Positions 1 to 9,180 of a DNA stretch of 64,000 nt are shown here, in pieces. Every line of letters begins with the position of its first letter. Position 1 is the stretch's first letter. The translations under genes and the position numbers were made by a program. A model generated the notes under the pieces. It was given only the letters and a program-made list of their open reading frames with translations, was not told where the DNA came from and did not search any database. The DNA is from Methylobacterium brachythecii (lineage in GTDB: Bacteria > Pseudomonadota > Alphaproteobacteria > Rhizobiales > Beijerinckiaceae), in the NCBI RefSeq assembly GCF_014196345.1, contig NZ_JACIDN010000003.1, positions 62,001 through 126,000 on the forward strand. Reading direction: 5' to 3'.

Positions 1-1750
1 GAAGCAGGAAGGCGATCTCGGCCGGGGCGCTTCCGCTGGTGAGGCTGTCGCCGATGGTGATCGCATCCGCTTCGCGGGCGATGCGCCGCCGGTGCTCGAG
101 GCCGAAGCGGCTCCGATAGCCGTCATGGGCCGCCGTCACGCTCCAGTTCGGACCGGGCTCCTGTGCGAGGAGATGCGTTCGGGCGCAACTCGACCAGCCG
201 AAGGCCGACGAGGCACGGCTCTGAGAGGCGCCGTGCAGGCTCACGCTGTTATGGCTCAGGCTCTCACGTAGGCGCAGGCGCTCGGTTCCGGCCGAGAAAT
301 ATAGCCACGTGCCGGCGTCGATCAGCACAGGTTCGCCGTCGATACTGAGCCAGACGGCGAGCGCGTCGCTGTGCCCATGCGCGGCCAGCGTACCGAAGCC
401 GAGCGGGCCGTGATCGAAGACGAGGTGAACCCGCCTCTCGCCGATCGACTCGCGCAACGCGGTGTAGCCTGCATGAGGAAAGGTCTGCATGTCCTCGGTC
501 GGCACCTCGGCGGCACGGGGCGCGGCGAAGATGATGTCGCGCAGGTGCGGCGACCGGTCCGGCGGGGCGAGGTCGGGGCGCCCAAGGAGGCCGGCCAAGG
601 CGGCGACGATACTGGCGACATAGCGAGGCTCCCGATCCGGCGGCTGCGCGATCACCCGGGTCTCGTCGTCGTCGCCGATCGCCGGGGCGTGTCCGGCCTC
701 GTCGAGGATCGAGCGCAAGAAGGCCGTACCCTTGCAGAGACGCTCCAGCACCTCGGCGGCGAGGGGCGCGCCGTCCTCCGCAGCCAGCAGGGCCACCAGC
801 GCCAGCATCTCTAGCGTGAAGGCGAGGTAGACTGGGGACTGCTCGGCTCCGCCGCCATCGGGATGGATCAGGCGAAGCGCCATCCGCTCGGTGATGTCGC
901 GACCTTCAGCAGCCCAGGCGCCCCCGATGTCAGGCAACAGTCGCCCGGCCAAGAACAGACCGAGGCCCTCGGCCATGCGGTGATTGTTGGCCGAGGAGTG
1001 CAAAGAGGGGAACGTCTCGAGGTAGACGGCATGAGCAGCAGCCATGCGCCGGATCAAGATCCGATCGGCCGGCGCGAACGACTCGGCCTCGCAGCCGGCG
1101 CAGACCAGCGTCAGTGAAGCCAGGCGCAGGGCTATTTCGATCCCGGACGTCCAGTGGATCCCGGCGTAGGGCGGGTTGGTCTCGGCGAAGTCGCGCAGGA
1201 TCGCGAGCGCGGTCCGCGCGTCGCCGACGGCAGCCAGCGGGTGGAGAAACTGCAGGCGGCCGGGCTCCCAGACGTACTTGGCATCGCCCCGCAAGGGGCC
1301 CTTAGGATCGGTCCCGGTGGTGCGGGTGTCGATGGAGAAGGCGTGGGTCGGCGAGCCCGGCCAAAGACGGGCCGTGACCGGGTCGTGGAGCCAGAATCGA
1401 GTGCCCGCACCCGCGCTCCAATCGACCCGAGGCCAATCTCGGCCGAGGAATTGAAGGTGCCCTGAGCGCGTCGACTGCGCGCTCGCGACGATGCCGGGTA
1501 ACGACGCCGCATCGTGCAAGCGCTCGCGAAGCAGCCGGCTGCTTCGGATCGGCCCGTCTCCGATGCTTTCGTCCCACGCCGGCTGTCGACGCCGCCAAGC
1601 CCGCCGCACCCCAGCTTCGTTCAAGCGGTGGAGGATCTCGGCGCCCGACATCGCGCGGACGCGCGCTGCGTACCAGCGCAGGCGGCCGAGCCGCGACACG
1701 ACGGCCATCAGCGCCGTTGGCGCGGCACCTTCCATCGGGACGCTACGCAT
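1..1750 (-). CDS. Heparinase II/III family protein (3' end outside window)
   Basis: Reading leftwards from an ATG at 1750, one frame stays open to base 1 (about 583 residues) with no stop, so the C-terminus is outside the window. An alpha-helical N-terminal half is followed by the beta-rich heparinase II/III-like part. Visible family motifs are SSANNH (candidate catalytic Asn region), GGAEQSPVYLAF (candidate Tyr) and GHSDALAVWL followed by IDAGTWLY (His and metal/substrate region). Such enzymes are lyases for uronate-containing polysaccharides and are common inside bacterial exopolysaccharide loci. It is divergent from wecB, 173 bp away, which suggests turnover or processing of the ManNAcA-containing glycan made by the neighbours. 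No signal peptide is obvious, so periplasmic location is uncertain. A second ATG lies five codons downstream. Confidence 0.85.
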   Translation of the reverse strand, partial: MRSVPMEGAAPTALMAVVSRLGRLRWYAARVRAMSGAEILHRLNEAGVRRAWRRRQPAWDESIGDGPIRSSRLLRERLHDAASLPGIVASAQSTRSGHLQFLGRDWPRVDWSAGAGTRFWLHDPVTARLWPGSPTHAFSIDTRTTGTDPKGPLRGDAKYVWEPGRLQFLHPLAAVGDARTALAILRDFAETNPPYAGIHWTSGIEIALRLASLTLVCAGCEAESFAPADRILIRRMAAAHAVYLETFPSLHSSANNHRMAEGLGLFLAGRLLPDIGGAWAAEGRDITERMALRLIHPDGGGAEQSPVYLAFTLEMLALVALLAAEDGAPLAAEVLERLCKGTAFLRSILDEAGHAPAIGDDDETRVIAQPPDREPRYVASIVAALAGLLGRPDLAPPDRSPHLRDIIFAAPRAAEVPTEDMQTFPHAGYTALRESIGERRVHLVFDHGPLGFGTLAAHGHSDALAVWLSIDGEPVLIDAGTWLYFSAGTERLRLRESLSHNSVSLHGASQSRASSAFGWSSCARTHLLAQEPGPNWSVTAAHDGYRSRFGLEHRRRIAREADAITIGDSLTSGSAPAEIAFLL

Positions 1751-1923
1751 TTACCCTGTCCGAAATAACAAAATAAACTCTCGCCCGACCCGATGCGATG
1801 TCAGTCTCGATAGACTAAGTCAAAGCCGTCCGCGAGAGGGCGCAGTAACGGATCGATGAGTTTCAACGGTATTGGTTCATTGACCCTGTCGTCGTTAACG
1901 GAACACTACGGATTGACTCTGAG

Positions 1924-3048
1924 ATGAAGGTTCTCACCGTCTTCGGCACTCGACCAGAGGCCATTAAGATGGCGCCGGTCGTCGCGGCTCTGCGTGAATC
2001 GGCGAGCGTGTCCGTGCGTGTTTGTGTCACGGGCCAGCACCGGAGCATGCTCGACAGCGTGCTGCGGACCTTCGCGATCGTCCCGGACGACGATCTCGAC
2101 GTGATGAGCCCCGATCAAAGCCTCTCGGAAGTTTTCGCCCGCATTCTGGCTCGGCTCGACCCGATCCTGGCGACGTGGAAGCCGGATTTCGTGCTGGTAC
2201 AGGGGGATACCGTCACGAGCACGGCCGCGGCCTTGGCCGCCTTCTACCGGCGGGTGCGCGTCGGGCATGTCGAGGCTGGCCTGCGCACCGGCGATATGAA
2301 CAGTCCCTGGCCCGAGGAAGCCAATCGGCGTCTCACGGCCGTCGTTACCGACCGTCATTATGCCCCCACCGAGCGGGCGCGCCGCGCGCTGTTGGCCGAG
2401 GGCTATCCGGAGGATGCGATCCGGGTCACGGGCAACACGGTGATCGATGCCCTGCTGCGCTGCACGGAGGCGAACGCGCGCGATCCTGCGCTGCAGTCCC
2501 GGCTCCAGATGGATTTCGATTGGATCGACCCGCATAAGCGGCTGATCCTGGTGACCGGCCATCGCCGGGAAAGCTTCGGTGGCGGCTTCGACAATATTTG
2601 CAAGGCTTTGGCGACGCTCGCCCGGCGGCCGGACGTGCAGATCGTCTACCCTGTCCATCTCAACCCGAACGTGCGCGGTCCGGTCTTCGGGCAACTCGGC
2701 AACAATGAGTCGATCCGCCTCATCGAGCCGCTGGACTATCCCGAATTCGTTGCCCTGATGAGCCGTGCGGACCTGATCCTCACGGATTCCGGCGGCATCC
2801 AGGAAGAGGCGCCAGCACTTAGGAAACCGGTCCTGGTGATGCGCGATACGAGCGAGCGACCGGAGGCGATCGATGTCGGCGTCGCCCGTCTCGTTGGGAC
2901 CGACCCGGCCGCCATCGTGGCTGGCGTGACCGATCTCCTCGACGATGCAGGCCGCTACGCCGCCATGGCCAACGGCGCGACTCCATACGGCGACGGCCGT
3001 GCAAGCGCGCGCATCGTCGCCGACCTTCTGGAATGCGGTTCATCCTGA
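1924..3048 (+). CDS. wecB: UDP-N-acetylglucosamine 2-epimerase (non-hydrolysing)
   Basis: The 374-residue protein has the usual length for the family. It interconverts UDP-GlcNAc and UDP-ManNAc in the cytoplasm. Motifs are [14 protein letters not shown] at residues 7-20, GDTVTST around 94-100, [10 protein letters not shown] around 113-122, [11 protein letters not shown] around 211 and [11 protein letters not shown] around 287. The catalytic residues known for E. coli WecB (Asp95, Glu117, Glu131, His213) fall at the same numbers here, which supports the ATG at 1924. wecC follows after about 100 bp, so the pair should deliver UDP-ManNAcA to the polysaccharide made by this locus. Confidence 0.95.
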   Translation: MKVLTVFGTRPEAIKMAPVVAALRESASVSVRVCVTGQHRSMLDSVLRTFAIVPDDDLDVMSPDQSLSEVFARILARLDPILATWKPDFVLVQGDTVTSTAAALAAFYRRVRVGHVEAGLRTGDMNSPWPEEANRRLTAVVTDRHYAPTERARRALLAEGYPEDAIRVTGNTVIDALLRCTEANARDPALQSRLQMDFDWIDPHKRLILVTGHRRESFGGGFDNICKALATLARRPDVQIVYPVHLNPNVRGPVFGQLGNNESIRLIEPLDYPEFVALMSRADLILTDSGGIQEEAPALRKPVLVMRDTSERPEAIDVGVARLVGTDPAAIVAGVTDLLDDAGRYAAMANGATPYGDGRASARIVADLLECGSS

Positions 3049-3149
3049 CCGCGAAGCGTACGCCACCCTATCGAAGCGTTGCAGCGCCGAGTCCCGGCAA
3101 CGTCTCACCTGTCCCACCCCGTCCCCCCAAGGATGAGAGCGACCGCAGC

Positions 3150-4418
3150 ATGACGATGACCTTCAAGACCATCTCCGTGATCGGTCTCGGCTATGTCGGC
3201 CTCCCGACCGCAGCGATGTTTGCCTCGCGAGGCCTCTCGGTGATCGGTGTCGACGTGAAGGAGGACGCGGTAGCTCGCGTGCGCGCCGGCGAGGCGCATT
3301 TCGTCGAGCCTGACCTGGACATCGTGATGCGCGCGGTCGTGACCGCGGGAAACCTCCGGGCCGTCACCGTTCCCGAGCCGGCCGACGCCTTCCTGATCGC
3401 GGTGCCGACGCCGATCCGCGACGACCACACGGCCGACGTCTCGGCGGTGGAGAGCGCGCTTGCCTCGATCGCCCCGGTGCTCAAGCGTGGCGATCTCGTC
3501 ATCATCGAATCGACCTGTCCGGTCGGAACCACCGCGCGGGCCGCCGAGCAGCTACGGCGGGCGCGTCCCGACCTGAGCCTGCCCGACGACGCGCCGGAGG
3601 CTTCCGACATCCTGCTGACCTACTGCCCGGAGCGCATTCTGCCAGGCCAGACCCTGCGCGAGCTCGTCGATAACGGCCGCACCTTCGGCGGACTGGACCG
3701 ACGCAGCGCGCTCGCCGCGCGCGACCTCTACACCCTCTTCGCCCGAGGGCCGATGCGGATGACGACGGCGCCGACGGCGGAGCTCTCCAAGCTCGTCGAG
3801 AACGCGTTCCGAGACGTCAACGTCGCCTTTGCCAATGAGCTGTCGACGGTCTGCGAGGCGCTGGGGCTCGACGTGTGGACCGTGATCGACCTGGCCAACC
3901 TTCATCCGCGCGTGAACATCCTGGCGCCGGGACCCGGCGTCGGCGGCCACTGCATTCCGGTCGATCCCTGGTTCATCCACGAGGCTCTGCCCGAGCAGAC
4001 CCCGTTGATCCGCACGGCGCGCGAGGTCAATGATCGTAAGCCGCACCAAGTCGCCGAGCGTGTCGTGGCGGTTGCCGAGCGATACCGCGATCCGACGATC
4101 GCGCTGCTCGGCCTGACCTACAAGCCGAATGTCGACGACCTGCGTGAGAGCCCGGCCCTCCAGGTCGCCCGCGATCTCGCACAGCGGGAGATCGGCCGAC
4201 TGCTGGTTGTAGAGCCGCATGTCGACGCGTTGCCGGCGGGGCTTGCCGACCGTCCGAGGGTCGAGCTGACGACGCTTCAGGAAGCCGCGGCCCAGGCCGA
4301 CATCGTCGTGATTCTGGTTGCCCACAACCGATTCCGCAGCCTCGACCGCGGGGCACTCAGCCACAAAATCGTCATCGACACCGTCGGGTTGCTCACCGTG
4401 CCCCTGGTCTCGATGTAG
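3150..4418 (+). CDS. wecC: UDP-N-acetyl-D-mannosamine dehydrogenase
   Basis: This 422-residue nucleotide-sugar dehydrogenase oxidises UDP-ManNAc to UDP-ManNAcA with two NAD+. An N-terminal Rossmann motif VIGLGYVGLPTAA is followed by IESTCPVGTT and the active-site motif GGHCIPVDPW, whose Cys is residue 268 counted from the ATG at 3150. The C-terminal nucleotide-binding motif LTYKPNVDDLRESPA is present. The open frame extends upstream to 3033 inside wecB, but the conserved N-terminus begins at 3150 with an AAGGA-like stretch upstream. UDP-Glc dehydrogenases are related; the adjacent wecB makes the ManNAc substrate much more likely. Confidence 0.92.
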   Translation: MTMTFKTISVIGLGYVGLPTAAMFASRGLSVIGVDVKEDAVARVRAGEAHFVEPDLDIVMRAVVTAGNLRAVTVPEPADAFLIAVPTPIRDDHTADVSAVESALASIAPVLKRGDLVIIESTCPVGTTARAAEQLRRARPDLSLPDDAPEASDILLTYCPERILPGQTLRELVDNGRTFGGLDRRSALAARDLYTLFARGPMRMTTAPTAELSKLVENAFRDVNVAFANELSTVCEALGLDVWTVIDLANLHPRVNILAPGPGVGGHCIPVDPWFIHEALPEQTPLIRTAREVNDRKPHQVAERVVAVAERYRDPTIALLGLTYKPNVDDLRESPALQVARDLAQREIGRLLVVEPHVDALPAGLADRPRVELTTLQEAAAQADIVVILVAHNRFRSLDRGALSHKIVIDTVGLLTVPLVSM

Positions 4419-4672
4419 CGGGCGCCCTCGTCTGGACGGGCTGGCCGCGAGTTGCCCGTCCCCAGAATGTTTGACGAGCACGGTCATGTGTGCCGCGCGA
4501 TTATACCCGAGCGGGTCTTCCGCAGATCGATCATCATCGACGGTCGGAGACCGTATTCTGCACCGTCGAGAGTTGCTTGATCGGCAATGCCCGATCGCAT
4601 AACGACGCAACTCTCAATCGACAGATTTCATCTAAAGGCCGTCTTGCCGAACTCGGTGCAATAGGACGCTCG

Positions 4673-5449
4673 ATGCGCAAATCGCTCCTTGGCCTGCCTG
4701 TCGATCTCCTGACCTTCGACAGCACGCTTGCGCTCGCGGGTGACGCCATGCGGACGGGCACGCCGTGCCAACACGTGGCCCTCAACGTCGCCAAGCTCGT
4801 CAATGCGCGCAGGGATAGCGAACTGGACCGCGACATCCGCAACAGCGAGATCGTCGGCATCGATGGGATGGGGATCGTCTGGGCGCTGCAACTCCTGGGA
4901 GAGCGTCGAGCCGTTCGGGTCGCGGGAATCGACCTGTTTGAAGGCCTGATCGGCCTTTGTGCCGCCGAGGGCTTCCGGCCGTTCTTGCTCGGAGCGACGC
5001 CGGAAGTCCTGTCGGCGACCGAAGCCGAGTTGAAGCGGCGCCATCCCGACCTCGTGGTCGCGGGTCGCCACCACGGTTATTTTGGACCCGCCGACGAGAC
5101 GACGCTCTGCGCACAGATTGCCGCCAGCGGCGCTCATTGCCTGTTCGTCGCCATGCCCACGCCGCGCAAGGAGCGCTTCATGCTGCGCAATCGCGAGCGG
5201 CTCGCAGTGCCGTTCGTCATGGGGGTGGGTGGCTCGTTCGACGTGGTCGCCGGCAAGGTCCAGCGCGCACCGCGCCTCCTGCAGCGCAGCGGGCTCGAAT
5301 GGTTCTACCGCCTTGCCCAGGAGCCTCGCCGGCTTGCCGCCCGCTACACGCGCACGAACCTCGTTTTCGCGCGGCTCATGGCGCGAGAGATCGGCGCGCG
5401 CCTCGTGGCCCGTTTCGTCACGGCGCGCTCGACCGAGCAGGCCGGCTGA
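4673..5449 (+). CDS. WecG/TagA/CpsF family glycosyltransferase
   Basis: The 258-residue protein belongs to family GT26, whose members transfer N-acetylmannosaminyl or ManNAcA residues to lipid-linked GlcNAc at the inner face of the membrane. It shows LNVAKLVNAR, the acidic VGIDGMGI stretch with Asp64 (equivalent to the proposed catalytic Asp of TagA), the FLLGATPEV motif, and AMPTPRKERF followed by VMGVGGSFDVVAGKVQRAP. The ATG at 4673 has TAGGA six bases upstream; the longer frame from 4490 has no family similarity. Its position after wecB and wecC fits use of UDP-ManNAcA as donor. Its last 32 bp overlap the tail of the convergent flippase gene. Confidence 0.88.
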   Translation: MRKSLLGLPVDLLTFDSTLALAGDAMRTGTPCQHVALNVAKLVNARRDSELDRDIRNSEIVGIDGMGIVWALQLLGERRAVRVAGIDLFEGLIGLCAAEGFRPFLLGATPEVLSATEAELKRRHPDLVVAGRHHGYFGPADETTLCAQIAASGAHCLFVAMPTPRKERFMLRNRERLAVPFVMGVGGSFDVVAGKVQRAPRLLQRSGLEWFYRLAQEPRRLAARYTRTNLVFARLMAREIGARLVARFVTARSTEQAG

Positions 5450-6851
5450 GGGGAATGCCAGCGCGCAGGACCTTGTGCAGGGTCAGCGCGACGAGACCGA
5501 GATAGACGGCGCCTCCGGCCGCGACCTGCGCGGCGAGACCCCAGGCGCCTTTGGGATAGATGTCGAGCAGCAGGACGGCCGACATCGCCGCGGTGGCGAC
5601 CGCGAGGCGAAGGACGGCCTGCAGAGGGATCGTGAAGCCGTGCTGCGTGCGGGCGACAACGAAACTGTAGAGCGCGCAGCCGGTCGTCGCCACGAGCGGG
5701 CCGAGGCAGGCTCCGCGTACGCCGTCGAGCGTGACGCCGATCGCGCAGAGCGCGACGGTCGCCACCGCCTCTACGGCGTTGACCCCGAGCAGGAAGCCCG
5801 GCCGCTCGGCGATCATGAAGACCTGATCGACCGTGTGCATCCGGAGGTTCCGGACGGCCGCCGCCAGGGCAGCGAGCGGAAGCACGACCAGGGTGGCCGC
5901 GCCGAATTCCTGGCCCACGAAGACCTGCGTGAAGGGGCGCGAGACCAGCGCCAGCCCAACGGCGGCCGGCAGCAGCAGTCCCAACGTCAGGATCGCGGTC
6001 TGCCCGACCTGGGCGATGCCAGCGCCCACGCCCTCGCGGGCGACACGCTGCACGGCGAGAGGGAACGCGGCGGCCGTGACCAGGGTCGCGACCACGCCGA
6101 TCAGGCGCTGGCCGAGGTTCCAGCCGACCGAGACGAGGCCGACCATCGCGAGCCCGTCGACGCGCTCCACGACGACACGGATTCCGTTGAGGCAGATCCA
6201 GCCGAAGCCGCCGGCGATCAGAAGCGGGCCGCCGTAGGCGAGCGCGGCGCGCAGTGGCGCTCTTGCCGTTGCGGCGGGGAAGCCCAGGCGCATGCCGAGC
6301 CGGCGCGCCAGCACCGGCAGGATCGCCGTCTGCACCAGGGCGAAGCCCGCCACGACGGCCACCGTGTCCGGCCAGACGCTCATCAGCGCGAGCCCGGCCG
6401 CGAAGCCGACGACCGGGCCGGCGAGTTGGACGATCGTGTAGGTCGCCACGTCGCTGAGTGCCCGCGCTCGCTCGCCGAGATGGACGTTGATCGTGCGGCT
6501 GAGCGTGAAGGCGAGCGTCGCCCCGATCAGAGCCGGGCTGCCGAGATGACCCGTCAGCGCCAGGGCGACGATCACCACGGGGAGTTGGGCGAGGGCGGAG
6601 AGCAGGATCACGGCGCTCTCGCTGCGCTCGTACGCGCTGCGGTCGGCGAGCCCCGGCAGGTAGCGGACCGTGAACTGCGTCCACCACGACAGGCACAAGG
6701 TGAAGGCGAGTTCCTGAACGGCGAAGACCAGGGCGATGAAGCCGAAGTCGGAGGGCTGCAGCCGGTGCGTCCAAACCAGAACGGCGACGAACTGGAACGC
6801 CGGCCCCACGACCTGCGCCGGCAGATACTGAAGCGTCTTGCGGATCATCAT
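5418..6851 (-). CDS. Wzx-like polysaccharide flippase (MOP superfamily)
   Basis: The gene encodes about 478 residues of almost continuous hydrophobic segments, roughly 12 to 14 helices, such as FGFIALVFAVQELAF near the N-terminus and AAQVAAGGAVYLGLVALTL near the C-terminus. Length and topology match Wzx/RfbX-type exporters that flip undecaprenyl-linked repeat units across the inner membrane. No single residue motif proves the substrate. The start is set at the first of two adjacent ATGs (6851 and 6848), because the 15 codons upstream are polar and unlike a membrane protein. It is convergent with the WecG-family gene and divergent from the oxygenase-like gene. Confidence 0.8.
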   Translation of the reverse strand: MMIRKTLQYLPAQVVGPAFQFVAVLVWTHRLQPSDFGFIALVFAVQELAFTLCLSWWTQFTVRYLPGLADRSAYERSESAVILLSALAQLPVVIVALALTGHLGSPALIGATLAFTLSRTINVHLGERARALSDVATYTIVQLAGPVVGFAAGLALMSVWPDTVAVVAGFALVQTAILPVLARRLGMRLGFPAATARAPLRAALAYGGPLLIAGGFGWICLNGIRVVVERVDGLAMVGLVSVGWNLGQRLIGVVATLVTAAAFPLAVQRVAREGVGAGIAQVGQTAILTLGLLLPAAVGLALVSRPFTQVFVGQEFGAATLVVLPLAALAAAVRNLRMHTVDQVFMIAERPGFLLGVNAVEAVATVALCAIGVTLDGVRGACLGPLVATTGCALYSFVVARTQHGFTIPLQAVLRLAVATAAMSAVLLLDIYPKGAWGLAAQVAAGGAVYLGLVALTLHKVLRAGIPLSRPARSSAP

Positions 6852-7057
6852 CGCACCGGCCTTACCGCAGGCGTGGATCGGCCGCCCAGTCCGCACGGAT
6901 TACGGGCCCGTCTCGGCCGGCGGCACGCCGCCAACTCAAGCCGTATCGGCACCAGAGTTGCCATGGATCTTCTTAAGCGGGCGTCTCCGGGCGCTCCCGC
7001 CTCGATTTCATACGACGTTGTGCCGCCTCGGCACGCGACTCGATAGGAGCTCTCCTC

Positions 7058-7990
7058 ATGCGTGCCGAGCCGGTGTTCACGTCCTGGACCGAGCAGGAAA
7101 GCAAGCTATGGGGCAACCAGCCCGTGCGGATCGAGCATCGCTTGAACAAATCGCCGCTGTTCAGCATGGACGGCTTGGCCGACCTGATCGACCGCTATCC
7201 ACGCCAGCACTACAGCCTGATTCAGATGGGGGCGCCAGGACAGCGCAAGCTCTGGCGCGAGGGTGAAATCGGCGATCTCTCCGGCGCCGAGGTGATCGAG
7301 GCGATCGGCAAGGGCCGGATGTGGCTCAACCTGCGCAGGGTCGCCGAGGTCGATACTCGCTATCGTGATCTCGTGAACGCGATCTTCGGCGAGCTCTCCG
7401 AGCGGGTGCCGGGCTTCAACTCGATCGACGAGAGCATCGGCATCCTGATCTCATCGCCGAACGCGCAGGTCTACTACCACGCCGACCTGCCGGGGCAGTC
7501 GCTGTGGCAGATCCACGGGTCCAAGAAGGTCTACATCTATCCGGCGGTCGAGCCTTTCCTGGCGCCCGAGCATCTGGAGGACATCGCGCTGTTCGGCGTC
7601 GAGGTGAACATGCCCTACGAGCCCTGGTACGACGAGCACGCGCGCTGCTTCGAGTTCAAGGCCGGCGAGATGCTGAATTGGCCGCTCAACGCGCCGCATC
7701 GCATCGAGAATATGAACTGCCTCAATGTCTCGATGACGATGGAATACTGGACGGACGACTATAAGCGCGCGCAGGTCGTCAACCTTGCCAACGGCATCCT
7801 GCGCCATCGGTTCGGCCACAAGCCGAAAAGCCGCGCGACGCATGGTCCGATCTTCTGGGGCAAGCGCGTCGCGCAGCGCCTCCTGCGCGACACCCCAGCT
7901 CTCAAGCGCGAGCGTAAGGCGCTACGCCCGATCAGCTTCCGGCTCGATCGGACGCATCTTGGCGAGATCCTCGATCTCGAGGCGGCCTGA
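7058..7990 (+). CDS. JmjC/cupin-like non-haem iron oxygenase
   Basis: The 310-residue protein has a cupin-type core with an apparent facial triad: His141-x-Asp143 in YYHADLPGQS and His214 in NAPHRIEN. Between them lies QIHGSKKVYIYP, where a basic residue could bind 2-oxoglutarate. This arrangement is that of cupin_8/JmjC-like hydroxylases. The substrate is not evident. An AGGAG lies 8 bp before the ATG. The next gene, an acyltransferase, begins 5 bp after the stop, so the two are probably translated together and may decorate the same molecule in this polysaccharide locus. It could instead act on a protein side chain. Confidence 0.65.
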   Translation: MRAEPVFTSWTEQESKLWGNQPVRIEHRLNKSPLFSMDGLADLIDRYPRQHYSLIQMGAPGQRKLWREGEIGDLSGAEVIEAIGKGRMWLNLRRVAEVDTRYRDLVNAIFGELSERVPGFNSIDESIGILISSPNAQVYYHADLPGQSLWQIHGSKKVYIYPAVEPFLAPEHLEDIALFGVEVNMPYEPWYDEHARCFEFKAGEMLNWPLNAPHRIENMNCLNVSMTMEYWTDDYKRAQVVNLANGILRHRFGHKPKSRATHGPIFWGKRVAQRLLRDTPALKRERKALRPISFRLDRTHLGEILDLEAA

Positions 7991-7995
7991 GCTTC

Positions 7996-9174
7996 GTGAG
8001 CGCGACGAAAACGGCAACAGCCTGGCCGATCTTCGCCGGAGGGGCGGCCGGTGCCGCCGCCTATCGGGTCGTCGTGGCGACCGATTGGACGGCAGCGCGA
8101 GCGGCTTGGGAGGCCGCCTTGGCTGCCGGCACCGCGACGCCGTTCCAGCATGGGACCGTCGTCGACGCCTGGTACCGGGCGATGGCCGGTCGTCCCGACG
8201 TCGAGCCACTGATCGTCAGCGTCTATGACGACGCCGGCATCCACGCCCTCAGCCTCGCGCTGATCCGGCTCGGCGGCGGTGGCCGACGGGTGATCGCCTT
8301 CGCCGATCTCGGCCTGATCGATTATAATGCTCCGATCCTCGGGCCGGCCTCTCCGCGTGACGCCGCCGGGGCCGCGCAACTGTGGCGCGCCCTGCTTCGC
8401 GCCCTGCCCACGGCCCAGCTCATCGACCTGCGCAAGATGCCCGAGCGCATCGCCGATCGGCCGAATCCCCTGGCGCTGCTCGGCACGCTGCCCTGCCCAC
8501 TCAACGGGAACGTGGTGCGGACCGGCGACGATTGGAACGCCTACCACCACAGTCTCAAGCGGACGGTGCGCAAGGAACTGGAACGCGCTTGGCGCGTGTT
8601 CGAGCGCCATCCCGCCGCCGCTTTCCGCCCGATCGACGACCCGGCCGAGCGACTTCACGTGCTCCGCGCGATCGAGGTTCAGCAACCCCTGCGCATGGAG
8701 AGCACGCACAAGACGTACGTTCTCGACGAGCCGAATGCCGCCGCCTTCTACCGAAACCTCGTCGAGTCTCCCGCCACGAAGGATGCGGTGATTCTGACCG
8801 CCCTCACGGCGGGCGAAGAGGTCGTGGCGGCCCTGCTCGGGCTGCATCACGACGGCGAGTACATCATGGTTCGCATCAGCAACGCCGAGGGCGTCTGGTC
8901 GAACGCCTCGCCGGGCAGAATCATCATCGACAAGTCGATGGAGTGGCTGCACGGCCGCGGTCACCGCCATTTCGATTTCAGCATCGGCAACTACGACTAC
9001 AAGCGGCGGTTCGGGGTCGAGCCCATCGCGCTGGTCGATCTGGTTCGGCCCCTCGGCCTGCGCGGTCTGCCGGCCAAGGCGGAGCTGCACGCCAGGGCGT
9101 GGCTGCGCCGCCATCCGCGGGCGCGGGCGCTCGCGGAACGCGCGCTCGGGCGGGCACCCAAGACCGCGCCTTGA
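7996..9174 (+). CDS. CelD/BcsL-like GNAT (FemAB-type) acyltransferase
   Basis: This 392-residue protein resembles the GNAT_6/CelD group often found in polysaccharide gene clusters. The C-terminal half has the typical MEWLHGRGHRHFDFSIGNYD stretch followed by YKRRFG, and the middle contains HHSLKRTVRKELERAWR. Members are inferred to transfer acyl or aminoacyl groups to sugars; the donor and acceptor are unknown here. The start is a GTG 5 bp after the oxygenase-like gene, suggesting coupling. The gene ends 6 bp from the end of the convergent glycosyltransferase gene. Confidence 0.75.
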   Translation: MSATKTATAWPIFAGGAAGAAAYRVVVATDWTAARAAWEAALAAGTATPFQHGTVVDAWYRAMAGRPDVEPLIVSVYDDAGIHALSLALIRLGGGGRRVIAFADLGLIDYNAPILGPASPRDAAGAAQLWRALLRALPTAQLIDLRKMPERIADRPNPLALLGTLPCPLNGNVVRTGDDWNAYHHSLKRTVRKELERAWRVFERHPAAAFRPIDDPAERLHVLRAIEVQQPLRMESTHKTYVLDEPNAAAFYRNLVESPATKDAVILTALTAGEEVVAALLGLHHDGEYIMVRISNAEGVWSNASPGRIIIDKSMEWLHGRGHRHFDFSIGNYDYKRRFGVEPIALVDLVRPLGLRGLPAKAELHARAWLRRHPRARALAERALGRAPKTAP

Positions 9175-9180
9175 GGTGAC

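Noticed and set aside
5082..7046. 654-codon open frame on the plus strand
   Set aside because: It is antisense to the Wzx-like flippase, has Arg/Gly/Asp-biased composition and no domain; it is a GC-rich shadow frame.
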